Source: Alcaligenes faecalis (GTDB lineage: Bacteria > Pseudomonadota > Gammaproteobacteria > Burkholderiales > Burkholderiaceae_B). Taken from it: a stretch of 64,000 nucleotides of DNA. The notes beneath the pieces were generated by a model that did no database searches, was not told the origin of the DNA, and saw only the letters and a list, made by a program, of their open reading frames with translations. Both the position numbers and the translations under genes were made by a program. Positions 37,060-46,071 of this stretch are shown in pieces; positions within the stretch are counted from its first letter, which is position 1; each line of letters begins with the position of its first letter. The stretch is taken from contig NZ_CP023667.1 of assembly GCF_002443155.1 (NCBI RefSeq), positions 1,488,001 to 1,552,000 of the forward strand. Reading direction: 5' to 3'.

Positions 37060-37215
37060 TACCCCATCTGTCCTGTGACCTGAGAGTTTATCCAACCGAT
37101 GTATCAGGCTGGGCTCCTTCGGTGGGCGTCATGCGCCGCTCTCCAGAGTGTCGGGCTGGTACGATCCTTTTGCCTGAGAGATTCCGGGGTGGTTGCTCCG
37201 TCGGCGCCTGACTGA
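37060..37215 (-). ncRNA. Tandem glycine riboswitch upstream of dadA
   Basis: Two glycine-aptamer copies on the minus strand. Aptamer 1 shows GGAGCAACC, the conserved AATCTCTCAGGCAAAAGGA core and CTCTGGAGAG (about 37199-37137). Aptamer 2 repeats CACCGAAGGAGCC, then AACTCTCAGGTCACAGGACAG (about 37125-37070). The order and linker match gcvT-type cooperative glycine riboswitches. It ends 40 bp before the dadA start, so control of translation or transcription by glycine is expected. Confidence 0.88.
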
Positions 37216-37462
37216 ACAGGTCTCTTTCATACCGCCTGTAGTGACGCGACTACAGTAGCTGTGCTTACAAAAGTTTGCAATCAGGGTAAACCGGGAGCTG
37301 CATGCAGCGCTTGGAGGGTTTCCATGGATAGATGCGATTGTTGGCTAAGCCCGGGAAGTTGTTGAGTCTGCCGGTCCTTGATGCCGAGTTATTACTTACT
37401 GTTCGCCTAATTTGGGTCCGATATTTCGTTGAGTCCAGAGCGGGGCTTGTTTCTTTATGGAC
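37216..37462. other. Intergenic region between the riboswitch and nadB
   Basis: 247 bp with no open gene. It must hold the dadA promoter (minus strand) and the end of the nadBA transcript; I see no clear terminator. Confidence 0.4.
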
Positions 37463-39220
37463 TTAGTCCAAGCGGTAATGCGCACCCAGACTGTGTGGCC
37501 GATCCAAGGCTGCCTGGGTCAGCAGCCAGGCAGTGTCCAGTTGCAGGCTGAGGGTTCGTTGGTCGAGGCTGGGGGGGAGAAGGCTCATTTGCCTGCGCCA
37601 ATGGTCCAGGGTGTGCAAGGCTTGGATCAGTCCTTGGTGATTGCGTAGCAAGCCGACATGCTCTTGCATTAAGTTGCGTAAGGAGGTGAGGGAGGGGGGA
37701 TTGTTGGTGGAGGGGCTGTGGTTACTACTGCTGCCGTTGCCATAGCTATTGCTTTCGCCATGGTGGCAACCTTTGTTGTTGGTGGTGGTTATGTTTTCCA
37801 CTGCATTGGCTGCCGCCGCAGTCATAAGGGAAGGTCTTGGACTTGGCTTCGAGCTCGAATTAGAGTTCAAACCCAAACCCCAATTGGGGACGACACTAGC
37901 CTGTGAACTGGAACTGGAACTGGAACTGGAGTTTGGTTTTGAGTTTGTGTATGAACATGAGCTTGAAATCGAACTTGTATTTGCAACATCTGTCTCAGGG
38001 ACCAAAGCTGAACGCTGGGTCCTCTTGCTTCTAGCAATCGCCTCGGCAGCTGCCCGCCCCATGACGACGCACTCCAGCAAGGAGTTGCTGGCCAAGCGAT
38101 TCGCTCCATGCAAACCTGTGCAGGCTACTTCACCCACGGCGTACAAACCAGCTACCGTTGTACGGCCTGACAAGTCTGTTTCAATCCCTCCACAGCTGTA
38201 GTGCGCGGCAGGCGCTACCGGCACCCAATCCTTACGTAAATCCAGCCCCCGCCGCAAACCTTCTTCCAACGCTTTCGGGAAATGCTGCTGCAAAGTGTCC
38301 GCACCAAGATGGCGCACATCAAGCCAGACATGGTTGCTACCCTCATGCCGCATCTGCGCTGCGATAGCACGCGACACAATATCGCGTGGAGCTAGCTCCC
38401 CTCTGGCGTCGTAGTCCGGCATGAAGCGGCGGCCTTGCTTGTCCAATAAATGACCACCCTCACCACGCAAGGCTTCAGTCAGCAGAAAGGTCGGACCCTC
38501 TGCATGCAGGCAGGTCGGATGAAACTGCACAAACTCCAGATCGCGTATCGCCGCACCTGCACGCCAGGCCAAGGCAATCCCTTCTCCCAAAGCGCTGCCG
38601 GGATTGGTGCTGTGTGCATATAGACTGCCCAGTCCACCTGTTGCCAACACGACATGGTCCGCCAAAATAGTCTCGTAGCGACGAGTGTGCTTGTCGTAGA
38701 TATCCACGCCAGCCACCGTGCCTTGTTCGTTACGGCGTAAAGCCAATGCTAGGCAATCTGTCCGCTGCTGAATATGAGAGGCTTGAGCCAATTGGGGAAC
38801 CAGTGCCTGCATGATGGCGGAGCCGCTTGCGTCAGCCGCGTGCACGATGCGTCGCTGGCTATGCCCACCCTCGCGGGTCAGATGCAATTGGCCATCTTCG
38901 GTTCTGTCCAGAGGCACCTGCCTTTCCAGTAGCCAGTGCACCGCATCTGGAGCGGCTTGCACAATCCCACGTACCGCGTTCTTATCCGAGTGCCGAGCAC
39001 CGGCTTCCAGCGTGTCTTCAATGTGTTGTTCCAGGCTGTCCTGGGCACTGAGAACGGCGGCCAGACCGCCCAAGGCCATAGGGCTGGCCCCGCAAGGAAC
39101 GGGGGCGCTACTCAGCAGGGTCACGTTCATCGAGGAAGGCAAGGACAGGGCCAGACTGGTGCCAGCCAACCCCACACCGATGATTAACACATCCGTCTGT
39201 GTTGAGCCTGATTGCATCAA
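37463..39220 (-). CDS. nadB: L-aspartate oxidase with a low-complexity insertion
   Basis: 585 residues, against about 530-540 usually. The FAD fold starts [15 protein letters not shown]; active-site segments include [35 protein letters not shown] and [15 protein letters not shown]. Residues about 395-511 are a Ser/Asn/Thr-rich insert (with a poly-Ser run coded by four GAACTG units on the + strand) between the FAD/capping part and the C-terminal helical bundle ([14 protein letters not shown] to the end). The enzyme makes iminoaspartate for NAD synthesis and acts with NadA, whose gene overlaps it by 4 bp. Confidence 0.9.
   Translation of the reverse strand: MMQSGSTQTDVLIIGVGLAGTSLALSLPSSMNVTLLSSAPVPCGASPMALGGLAAVLSAQDSLEQHIEDTLEAGARHSDKNAVRGIVQAAPDAVHWLLERQVPLDRTEDGQLHLTREGGHSQRRIVHAADASGSAIMQALVPQLAQASHIQQRTDCLALALRRNEQGTVAGVDIYDKHTRRYETILADHVVLATGGLGSLYAHSTNPGSALGEGIALAWRAGAAIRDLEFVQFHPTCLHAEGPTFLLTEALRGEGGHLLDKQGRRFMPDYDARGELAPRDIVSRAIAAQMRHEGSNHVWLDVRHLGADTLQQHFPKALEEGLRRGLDLRKDWVPVAPAAHYSCGGIETDLSGRTTVAGLYAVGEVACTGLHGANRLASNSLLECVVMGRAAAEAIARSKRTQRSALVPETDVANTSSISSSCSYTNSKPNSSSSSSSSSQASVVPNWGLGLNSNSSSKPSPRPSLMTAAAANAVENITTTNNKGCHHGESNSYGNGSSSNHSPSTNNPPSLTSLRNLMQEHVGLLRNHQGLIQALHTLDHWRRQMSLLPPSLDQRTLSLQLDTAWLLTQAALDRPHSLGAHYRLD
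37905..37928. repeat. Hexanucleotide repeat (GAACTG)x4 within nadB
   Basis: Four perfect copies, coding Ser-Ser on the minus strand within the low-complexity insert. Imperfect related GAACTT/GAGTTT units lie on both sides (37940-37985). As the unit is 6 bp, length changes keep the nadB frame. Confidence 0.85.
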
Positions 39221-40350
39221 GCGGCTCCTACATGTTGGAACTGCTGACTGTGCTCGGCCAGGTCTGCACTCACGCGCAGATTGTTTTGTTGTGCAGCGGC
39301 AAAATCCATCATGCGTTGCAAGGAGCGTCGTGCGCCTTCACGCAGCTCTGCGGCCACTTGAATACCAGGGCCTGGCTGACTCAAGCGTTGATGCAGGGCT
39401 TCCAGACTGTTCAAGGCCATCCAGGGGCAGTAGGCGCAGCTTTTGCAGGTGGCGCTCTCGCCTGCCGTGGGTGCCGCCAGAAAGGTCTTCCCCGGAGCCT
39501 GCTGGCGCATGGCGTGCAAAATCCCTTGATCAGTGGCGACGATAAAGGTGCTGGCAGGATGATTGACGGCAGCGCGCAGCAACTGAGTTGTCGAGCCAAC
39601 CACATCGGCCAGCGCAACCACTGAAGCGGGTGACTCGGGATGCACCAGAACCTGGGCATCGGGGTGCTCGCTCATCAAGGCTTTTAAACCACCGGCCTTG
39701 AACTCGTCATGGACTAGACAGGAACCTTGCCAAAGCAGCATGTCTGCGCCGGTTTGCTTCTGAATATAGGAGCCCAAGTGACGATCCGGTGCCCATAGAA
39801 TCTTTTTCCCTTGTGTGTGTAAATGCCGCACGATGTCCAGGGCGATGGAGGACGTCACAACCCAATCGGCCTGTGCCTTGACGGCTGCGCTGGTATTGGC
39901 ATACACCACCACTTCCCGGTCCGGATGCGCAGCACAGAATTGCTTGAAATCCTCGGGGGCGCATCCCAGATCCAGAGAGCACGTTGCCTCGTCATGCACA
40001 GCCAGTACACGTTTTTCTGGACTTAGGATTTTGGCGGATTCAGCCATAAAACCCACGCCGGCTACCAGCACCGTGCTGGCCTCATGCTCTTGTCCAAAAC
40101 GCGCCATCTCCAACGAGTCACCCACGCAGCCGCCGGTTTCCAAGGCCAGATCCTGAATATCGGGATCTGTGTAGTAGTGAGCGACTAGTACGGCGTCTTG
40201 CTCCTTCAATTGTTTGGCCAAAGCTTGTTTCAACGTGGCCTTATCGCTTTGCAGGTTGAATTTGGAAGGGACTTCATGCCAGGTAATCTGACGGCTCAAA
40301 GCGTCCTTGGCGTCGGGCTGGCAGACATCAACGGGGAAATGCCGAATCAT
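39217..40350 (-). CDS. nadA: Quinolinate synthase
   Basis: 377 residues. Family marks are [19 protein letters not shown], the [10 protein letters not shown] loop, [45 protein letters not shown] and the late [10 protein letters not shown] region that holds iron-sulphur Cys. It condenses iminoaspartate from NadB with dihydroxyacetone phosphate to quinolinate. First gene of the nadAB pair. Two 17-bp operators precede it (12 and 91 bp upstream of the start), so NAD-responsive repression is expected. Confidence 0.94.
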   Translation of the reverse strand: MIRHFPVDVCQPDAKDALSRQITWHEVPSKFNLQSDKATLKQALAKQLKEQDAVLVAHYYTDPDIQDLALETGGCVGDSLEMARFGQEHEASTVLVAGVGFMAESAKILSPEKRVLAVHDEATCSLDLGCAPEDFKQFCAAHPDREVVVYANTSAAVKAQADWVVTSSIALDIVRHLHTQGKKILWAPDRHLGSYIQKQTGADMLLWQGSCLVHDEFKAGGLKALMSEHPDAQVLVHPESPASVVALADVVGSTTQLLRAAVNHPASTFIVATDQGILHAMRQQAPGKTFLAAPTAGESATCKSCAYCPWMALNSLEALHQRLSQPGPGIQVAAELREGARRSLQRMMDFAAAQQNNLRVSADLAEHSQQFQHVGAA

Positions 40351-40361
40351 GGTCGTCCTTG

Positions 40362-40378
40362 ATGCTCACTTTGAGCAT
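40362..40378. promoter_or_regulatory. nadA operator, proximal
   Basis: Perfect palindrome ATGCTCA-CTT-TGAGCAT, 12 bp upstream of nadA. A second copy of the same architecture is 79 bp further up. Candidate site of an NAD-biosynthesis repressor (NadQ type is one guess). Confidence 0.7.
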
Positions 40379-40440
40379 AAATGGATTAAAAAAATGGGAA
40401 ATATGACTTTTTGAGCGAAAAGAAGAGTGTCTCTATTGTT

Positions 40441-40457
40441 ATGCTTTTTTTGAGCAT
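40441..40457. promoter_or_regulatory. nadA operator, distal
   Basis: ATGCT-N6-TGAGCAT over the same 17-bp length as the proximal site, followed by the same AAAT. The left arm is partly T-rich and imperfect. Confidence 0.55.
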
Positions 40458-40503
40458 AAATAAAAAATCGGTGTTCTGCAAGCACAAGAACAGGATAGGG
40501 GAA

Positions 40504-40550
40504 GAAAAAAGAGGGGTGCCCCGCTTTGGACACTTGGGCTCAAAGCGGGG
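40504..40550 (-). terminator. Terminator of the aldo-keto reductase gene
   Basis: Ten-bp perfect stem CCCCGCTTTG / CAAAGCGGGG with a 12-base loop; on the minus strand it is followed by CACCCCTC and T6. It lies 11 bp after the aldo-keto reductase stop. Confidence 0.8.
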
Positions 40551-40560
40551 TGGAAACCCT

Positions 40561-41607
40561 TTAAGGCGCGGGGTTCGGGGTGTGGTGATGAATAGCGTTG
40601 ATCTTGGCGATCAGCTCATCACTTAACTGAACATCTACACTGGCGATGTTCTCGCGCAGTTGCTCCAGCGTGGTTGCACCGATCAGATTGCTGCTGGTAA
40701 AGGCTTGCTGGTTCACCCAGGCCAGGGCCAATTGAGTGGGCGTCAAACCGTTTTCGCGAGCCAGTTCGTTGTAGGCCAATGCCGCTTCACGAGCACGAGG
40801 GGCATCGTAGCGGGTGAAACGGCTGTACAAGGTCAAACGTCCTTTTTCAGGGCGGGCGCCGTTGTCATATTTGCCCGTCAACACACCCATCGCCAAAGGC
40901 GAGTAGGCCAGCAGACCCAGGCCCTCGTAACGGCAGAATTCGGATAGCCCCTCTTCAAACACGCGGTTCAGCAGGTTGTAGGGATTCTGGATCGTGGCAA
41001 TCAAAGGCAGAGAGCGGGAACGCGACAACTCCAGAAAGCGCGAGACACCCCAGGGCGTTTCATTGGACACGCCTATGTGACGTACCTTGCCTTGACGCAC
41101 AAAATCGTCCAGTACCGACAAGGTTTCTTCAATAGGGATGGTGTCTTCTTCTTTCCACGGGTAGCTACGCTGTCCAAACGTCACTGTACTGCGATCTGGC
41201 CAGTGCAGCTGATACAGGTCCAGATAGTCTGTTTGCAGCCGACGCAGGCTGTCATGCAGGGCTTGTTCCAGATTCTTGCGATCCAGGCTAGTGCCGCCAT
41301 TGCGGATGTGGCCAGGGCGCTTGGGGTCACGTTGGGGACCGGCGATTTTGCTGGCCAGAACAATGTCCTTGCGGCGGCCGGTTTTAGCCAGCCAGGTGCC
41401 GATATATTGCTCGGTCAAACCTTGCGTGGTCGCCATGGGGGGAACAGGGTACATCTCGGCGGTATCCACCAGATTCACACCCAGTTCCAGGGCAAGGTCC
41501 AGCTGAGCGTGTGCATCGGCCTCGCTGTTCTGTTCCCCGTAAGTCATGGTGCCCAAACCGATCAGGCTGACATCCAGGTCTGTATTGCCCAGCTTGCGGT
41601 ATTTCAT
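40561..41607 (-). CDS. tas: NADP(H)-dependent aldo-keto reductase (Tas type)
   Basis: 348 residues. The N-terminus MKYRKLGNTDLDVSLIGLGTMTYGEQ and the catalytic tetrad positions (Asp-Tyr in DTAEMYPV, Lys in ASKIAG, His in LHWPDRS) are those of Tas/YghZ-like AKRs. A TIM barrel in the cytoplasm reducing aldehydes. Single gene between two terminators. The symbol follows E. coli tas by sequence pattern. Confidence 0.88.
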   Translation of the reverse strand: MKYRKLGNTDLDVSLIGLGTMTYGEQNSEADAHAQLDLALELGVNLVDTAEMYPVPPMATTQGLTEQYIGTWLAKTGRRKDIVLASKIAGPQRDPKRPGHIRNGGTSLDRKNLEQALHDSLRRLQTDYLDLYQLHWPDRSTVTFGQRSYPWKEEDTIPIEETLSVLDDFVRQGKVRHIGVSNETPWGVSRFLELSRSRSLPLIATIQNPYNLLNRVFEEGLSEFCRYEGLGLLAYSPLAMGVLTGKYDNGARPEKGRLTLYSRFTRYDAPRAREAALAYNELARENGLTPTQLALAWVNQQAFTSSNLIGATTLEQLRENIASVDVQLSDELIAKINAIHHHTPNPAP

Positions 41608-41710
41608 TTACTTCGACTCCCGAAAACGCAGGGCCGGGCGGCCCTACAAACCGTGCATGGTAGCGTATTTAGCCAGCCTGCCGCTGTGCCGATTGAACTG
41701 ATTCTTCATA

Positions 41711-41743
41711 AAAAAACCATCGCAAGTTATTTGCGATGGTTTT
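41711..41743. terminator. Bidirectional terminator
   Basis: Stem ACCATCGCAA / TTGCGATGGT with a 5-base loop, flanked by A7 and TTTT, 32 bp before the stop of the cysteine-cluster gene on the minus strand. Confidence 0.85.
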
Positions 41744-41775
41744 GCGTTGAGGCACTACTGTAGTGCTGAGCTGTT

Positions 41776-42270
41776 TTAGGCCGCCTCATCATGCTCCGGC
41801 AAGGCAGGGGGAGCAGGTAGTGGACGATTCGGCAGCAAAGGCAAACCGTGCTTGCTGCGCAAACGTTGGCAATCCACATTTGGGCTGCCATCCAGTTCCC
41901 AGATTTGGTAATCACGACAGGGGGTAGGACGATCCGGATAGATAGCGCAATGAATCCCGGGCTGGCCCAAAGTGCCACGCAAGGCAATACAGCGACCTTC
42001 ACCTTGCTCGGTTCCTTTCATGCAGGCGCGCAGCGGACCAACCTTGGTGGTCAACTCGACCGGCACCGTACCGCCAGTCTCGCCGCTTAACTCACCACTA
42101 TAAAAAGACACCCGAAAGTGCGAACAGCACACACCACAGCTTAAACAGGGGTTCTCGTCAAAAATCTCGTCATTGGGGGGCGTATAAAGCACCGCTTCCA
42201 GCGTAGTTTCCTGAACGCCAGGCAAATCCAGCAGTTGAGTCGGGGTGGGCGGGAGAGAAGAGCAAGTCAT
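41776..42270 (-). CDS. YkgJ-family cysteine-cluster protein
   Basis: 164 residues with the family cluster CLSCGVCCSHFRV near residue 42 and further Cys in RACMKGTEQGEGRCIAL and HCAIYPDRPTPCRDYQ, which probably bind zinc or an iron-sulphur centre. Function is not established in the family. Last host gene before the tRNA-Val attachment site. Confidence 0.8.
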   Translation of the reverse strand: MTCSSLPPTPTQLLDLPGVQETTLEAVLYTPPNDEIFDENPCLSCGVCCSHFRVSFYSGELSGETGGTVPVELTTKVGPLRACMKGTEQGEGRCIALRGTLGQPGIHCAIYPDRPTPCRDYQIWELDGSPNVDCQRLRSKHGLPLLPNRPLPAPPALPEHDEAA

Positions 42271-42606
42271 GTGCGTAGGTGTCCCGTAGCGGCCGCAGAT
42301 CCGTTTCAGACGAGATCGATGATCTGCAGGCGTAAAGCAATTATTTTATTTTTGCCCGAAGAACTTGAATAGAAAAATCGTGTGGCAGTGGGGTGGCTTG
42401 ATGCTGGCTGGAGACAGATTATGTGTATCTATATGTTTCATTGATCCGTCTGGCCAGGAAAGGCGTAAATTTCTGGAAATCTGCATGTCTTTTGTTTAAC
42501 TCTTATAAAACAATGAATTGCGATGTTTTCCAGGTTTTCAGGGCTATTTGTTTAGATGGATCATAAAAAAAAGATCATCTTTTTTATAGGAAAACGCAAA
42601 ATAGTG
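42271..42606. other. AT-rich intergenic region before tRNA-Val
   Basis: About 335 bp with no open gene on either strand. It holds the promoter side of the YkgJ gene; a few AT-rich inverted bits (for example AAAAAAGATCATCTTTTTT near 42566-42584) are present. Confidence 0.5.
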
Positions 42607-42635
42607 TTGACAGCCCTATAGGGAAGATCTATTAT
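42607..42635 (+). promoter_or_regulatory. Promoter of tRNA-Val
   Basis: TTGACA (42607-42612), 17-bp spacer, TATTAT (42630-42635); transcription would start about ten bases before the tRNA. A full-consensus -35 suits a stable RNA gene. Confidence 0.85.
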
Positions 42636-42651
42636 TTCATTTCTTCACCGC

Positions 42652-42728
42652 AGGCGGTTAGCTCAGTTGGTTAGAGCGCTACGTTGACATCGTAGAGGTC
42701 GCTGGTTCGAATCCAGTACTGCCTACCA
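42652..42728 (+). tRNA. tRNA-Val (GAC)
   Basis: A complete 77-base cloverleaf including encoded CCA: acceptor AGGCGGT/ACTGCCT, D-arm, anticodon arm CTACG-TTGACAT-CGTAG with anticodon GAC, variable loop, and T-arm with GTTCGAAT. Its 3' end borders the prophage, which is typical of tRNA-targeted integration. Confidence 0.95.
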
Positions 42729-42888
42729 GAATACATGCACACAGCTCCAAGCTGTGCCAAGAAAAGCCCCAAAGATCAATGCTTTGGGGCTTTTTTGTTG
42801 CTCAGCGTTCCAAGCTGCGCCAAGCCAGTCCCAGATCGTTTGGGGGTATGGATGGGGGTATGGTGTAACAGGAATGGGGGTATGGAAA
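42729..42888. other. Prophage left-end attachment arm (attL region)
   Basis: Between tRNA and integrase lie two 15-bp near-identical direct repeats CCAAGCTG(T/C)GCCAAG (42747-42761 and 42810-42824) and three TGGGGGTATGG repeats (42841-42851, 42853-42863, 42875-42885). Clustered short repeats beside the crossover site are what integrase arm-binding sites look like. The core is expected in the tRNA 3' half. Confidence 0.6.
42762..42796 (+). terminator. Terminator between tRNA-Val and integrase
   Basis: AAAAGCCCCAAAG ... CTTTGGGGCTTTTTT, strong stem with T6; stops transcripts from the tRNA and, from the other side, the integrase. Confidence 0.85.
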
Positions 42889-44109
42889 TCACGAGGCTTT
42901 TTCGAGCTGCTCGTCCAGATAATCCGACCACCATTGCATCAGTTTTTTGCGCTCTTCCAGGTACATGGCGTGGTTGTATGCGCGGCGCACTTTGTTTCTG
43001 TCGCGGTGAGCCAATTGCCGTTCAATGGCGTCAGGGCGAAAGCCACTGTGCTCATTCATGATGGTGGAGGCCAGTCCGCGGAAACCGTGCCCTGTTTGCA
43101 GCCTCTCATAGCCCATGATTTTTAATGCACGGTTCATGGTGTCGCTGCTCATCACAGCACCGCGGCGATTATGGACATTCGGAAACAGGTACTGAAAGTG
43201 CCCCGAGTGCTGTCGCAAGCTTTCCAAGATCGCAAGGGCTTGGGTTGAAAGCGGCACGATATGGTCGGGCGCGCTCTGCTTTTGTGCCAGGCGTCCCTTC
43301 ATGCGCTCGCCCGGTATCAGCCATAGGGCATTCTTCCAATCTATCTCGCTCCATTGCGCCCAACGCAGCTCGTTTGTCCGGGGAAAGGTGCGCATCATCA
43401 GCTTGATGGCCAGACGCGTCTCTGGTCTGCCGTGATAGCGCTCAACGCTGGCGAGTAGGGCGGGGAGATCCGTTTCTGCTACGTGTGGGAAATGCTCTAC
43501 CGGTGGACGTTCTTGCAAAAACTGTCGTAGCCCCTGTGTGACGTCGATTTGAATCAAGCCGGTACCGCAGCCGTATCGGAAGACCATGCCGACTGCTTCC
43601 AACACCCGAGCAGCCATCTCTAGCGCACCGCGCTGTTCCACTTGCTGCACCAGTTCCAGTACTGCTTTTCCAGTCACGCTGGAAATGGAACGCTGGCCGA
43701 TATGAGGATGCACGTTCGCGGCAAGAGCATTCGAGATCCGCGTGAAGTAGCCTTCGCTCCATACTGGCCGTCGAGTTTCCAGCCATTCGTCTGCGACCGC
43801 CTTGAACGTGATACCCATTGTCGCCGGCGGGGGCGCCTCGCCAGGGTCAAGGCCTTCCGATAGCCGGGCCTTGGCCTTTTCGCGCTGCTCTCGGGCGGCA
43901 GCAAGACCTATCTCCGGGTAAGAGCCAAAGGTCAGTATGTTTTCTTTCCCGGTCACGGGATGCCGATACTTCAATCTCCAGCGCTTTGAGCCGGAGGGTA
44001 GCAGCTCAAGGTACAAACCACCGCCGTCAAAAAGGCGGCTCTTGCCGCCCTTGCTGAATTTTGCTGCTTTGCACTTTGAGTCCGTCAGCGGTGGAATCTT
44101 CTTTGCCAT
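42889..44109 (-). CDS. int: Tyrosine integrase (P4 type)
   Basis: 406 residues from ATG 44109. N-terminal DUF4102 arm-binding domain (LTDSKCKAAKF, LFDGGGLYLELLPSGSKRW, GSYPEIGLAAAREQ), SAM-like core domain, and catalytic domain with Arg in RTNELRWAQW, His-x-x-Arg in HGFRGLASTIMNE, His in LAHRDRN and the Tyr in RRAYNHAMYLEERKK. It integrates or excises the prophage at tRNA-Val. It faces the tRNA, as is usual for P4-type integrases. Confidence 0.95.
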   Translation of the reverse strand: MAKKIPPLTDSKCKAAKFSKGGKSRLFDGGGLYLELLPSGSKRWRLKYRHPVTGKENILTFGSYPEIGLAAAREQREKAKARLSEGLDPGEAPPPATMGITFKAVADEWLETRRPVWSEGYFTRISNALAANVHPHIGQRSISSVTGKAVLELVQQVEQRGALEMAARVLEAVGMVFRYGCGTGLIQIDVTQGLRQFLQERPPVEHFPHVAETDLPALLASVERYHGRPETRLAIKLMMRTFPRTNELRWAQWSEIDWKNALWLIPGERMKGRLAQKQSAPDHIVPLSTQALAILESLRQHSGHFQYLFPNVHNRRGAVMSSDTMNRALKIMGYERLQTGHGFRGLASTIMNEHSGFRPDAIERQLAHRDRNKVRRAYNHAMYLEERKKLMQWWSDYLDEQLEKAS

Positions 44110-44125
44110 GTCTTTGGGTTTCCTC

Positions 44126-44350
44126 TTATTTATAGGAGTCGGGGTTGTTGAGCCAGGCAAGGATGTCTTCGCCTTTCCAGGCTGTGCAGGCTCTGCTTAC
44201 CAGCTTGGCGGCCGGTGCCTTCCCGGCAAGTACTCTTTTGCGCCAGGTCTCGCGGCTAAACGGGATGCGGTCTGCGAACTCGTCCCACCGATACAGGCCT
44301 TCGGGGTGGATGGTGGGGGCGCTTTTTTGAGAGGATTGGGTGCTATTCAT
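44126..44350 (-). CDS. AlpA-like excisionase / DNA-binding protein
   Basis: 74 residues from ATG 44350 (longer in-frame start at 44425 rejected). A small winged-helix of MerR/AlpA type: GLYRWDEFADRIPFSRETWRKRVLAGKAPAAKLVS, then WKGEDILAWL. Sixteen bp upstream of int on the same strand, the usual place for a recombination directionality factor. Confidence 0.75.
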   Translation of the reverse strand: MNSTQSSQKSAPTIHPEGLYRWDEFADRIPFSRETWRKRVLAGKAPAAKLVSRACTAWKGEDILAWLNNPDSYK

Positions 44351-44535
44351 TGCTGTCCTTTCATGAAGGTGGTGATCCAGTGGGTGCGGGCACGACGGCC
44401 GCTGGAGCGATGAAAGTCGCGTCATACTCGCACAAGGGATTGAAAGTGGACGGGGGCGGGGGGCGGATGTGGATGGCTGTCTTGCGTTAAGTTCTTGCTA
44501 GCATCGTATTGATACGAAATTAGTGGAGAGACACT

Positions 44536-45357
44536 GTGGATTCCGCCTTATGCACACTGAATAATCGGGTTTACGATGCCGCTGAGTTTGCTCGCCTTCA
44601 CCCGACGGACCTCGAAAGTCGCCGCCGAGCTCTGATTTGTAACTCTTGCGGTCATGAGGCTTTTTTCAGAAGCGCTTCAGTGTCCGGTCGTGGCCCTTGT
44701 TTTGGTGCTCGACCCCATGGCCCAGACTGTCCTGAGGCTACAGTTGACGCGGGAGTCTGGGGAGTAGGAGGCGCTGAGCAGAATGAGCCAATATTTAATG
44801 CAGCGGATAGGATTGTTATTGATCTGCCTGCTGCCGATGGCGAGCGTGCTGACAATGATGTGGGTGGAGCAGAGCATCGTAGACGTGGCGCAGGGCGTGG
44901 CTTTGGAGCTGATGGTGGAGTGGGTGTAAATACAACCCATCGTCGTTTAAGCAGCTTGCTCCGCAGACTGAATCAGAACCCCGAGTTCCAGTCTATGGAT
45001 ACCATCATTACGCCTCCTGGTGGTTATGCTCAAACCACGGTTCGTGATTTCTTTGTGCGGTTTGAAAGTGCTCGCGAAAGAGCAATTGGTCAATTTAGTG
45101 GGCTGTGGGGCATGATTACTGATGCGTCATATGACCATGGAGGTTCTTTATGGCTAAATACAGGAGGACGTAGTCAAATTAGCTTCGTGATCGATCAACC
45201 ATTGGTTAATGCATTCTTGCTACGCCTCCGAGTTGACAATATCGAGGCTCTTTCCGGAGCTCAAGCTCTGGTCCTTGCCACTGCCTCTGAATCCGGACGA
45301 GGTAAAATTTTTGCTTCGATTGGGGATCTCCGGTTTGCCGCTTTCTCTTTAGCGTAG
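44536..45357 (+). CDS. Prophage protein of unknown function with N-terminal CxxC
   Basis: 273 residues from GTG 44536 with GGAGAG at 44525-44530. The N-terminal 60 residues contain ICNSCGHEAFFRSAS and a His/Cys pair (RPHGPDCPEA), like the zinc-ribbon opening of CoiA-type or nuclease-associated proteins. A Gly-rich linker lies near 80-125, then a globular half of 150 residues I cannot place. It runs against the leftward prophage genes next to integrase, a position typical for accessory (defence or conversion) genes. A CGTATTGATACG palindrome (44505-44516) sits in its promoter region. Confidence 0.7.
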   Translation: MDSALCTLNNRVYDAAEFARLHPTDLESRRRALICNSCGHEAFFRSASVSGRGPCFGARPHGPDCPEATVDAGVWGVGGAEQNEPIFNAADRIVIDLPAADGERADNDVGGAEHRRRGAGRGFGADGGVGVNTTHRRLSSLLRRLNQNPEFQSMDTIITPPGGYAQTTVRDFFVRFESARERAIGQFSGLWGMITDASYDHGGSLWLNTGGRSQISFVIDQPLVNAFLLRLRVDNIEALSGAQALVLATASESGRGKIFASIGDLRFAAFSLA

Positions 45358-45438
45358 AGGATTGGTTCGCTTCGTTATCCGTTGCAGGTTGAACGCTTCT
45401 TTGCGGGGTAAACCGCGCCTGGTTGTGTGGGTGGGTGT

Positions 45439-46071
45439 TCATTGGGTGGTGTTCCATTCTTTCAATCGGATGGCTGTTAGCTCGGCCTGCAGGTCTCGGA
45501 GCTGGCGGGCGCGGTCGTCAGCGATACGCGCGATCCGCTGTCGCTCTGTATTGGCTTCGCGTATCCAGCGGTTCATTTGGTCGGCATCGCCTACACGGGA
45601 CAGCAGCTTTATCAGCAAAAAGCGCTCGCGCTCCTCGTTGGCGTTCTGCCGCCAAGCGCTAAAGACGTCTTTCATGGCGTCATATCCCAGGGTTGCGCCA
45701 GTTGCCGCGCCGCACCTGATCTTGATATGGCTGCGTTGGTTGACCCACAGCAAGCCCCAGCCTTCCGGTAAGTCTTCAATGTTGATCAACCCCTCTGGGC
45801 ACATGAAGTAGCGCCAGTGGCCCATTCCTCTTTCTTTCCGGTGGGGCTTTGCTTTGTCAGCAAGGAAGTCGGAGCGGCTTACTTTGCACTCGACAACTAC
45901 GCTGCCAACGTTCGGGGTAGCAATGCGAAATCCGATGGCGTCTGGTATTTCTCCGTCCCAGCCACTGCGGGCCTCGCTTACAGCCACATTGCAGCCATGG
46001 CCATTCTGGGAGTGAGGGCGTTTGAGCCACTTCACGGCCAAATCGCACAGGCTCTCGTGTGTGTGAGTCAT
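45439..46071 (-). CDS. Phage PD-(D/E)XK-like nuclease-type protein
   Basis: 210 residues. The middle has a restriction-nuclease-like pattern: a glutamate at SEARSGWDGEIPDAIGF, then VVVECKVSRSDFLADKAK (E-x-K), as in MmcB-like proteins. The last 70 residues are a charged helix. It overlaps the upstream gene by 4 bp (ATGA). A metal-dependent DNase is plausible; the substrate is unknown. Confidence 0.65.
   Translation of the reverse strand: MTHTHESLCDLAVKWLKRPHSQNGHGCNVAVSEARSGWDGEIPDAIGFRIATPNVGSVVVECKVSRSDFLADKAKPHRKERGMGHWRYFMCPEGLINIEDLPEGWGLLWVNQRSHIKIRCGAATGATLGYDAMKDVFSAWRQNANEERERFLLIKLLSRVGDADQMNRWIREANTERQRIARIADDRARQLRDLQAELTAIRLKEWNTTQ

Noticed and set aside
45362..45811. 149-codon + frame over the nuclease-like gene
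   Set aside because: Shadow of the minus-strand gene; Ser/Arg-rich with no start signal.
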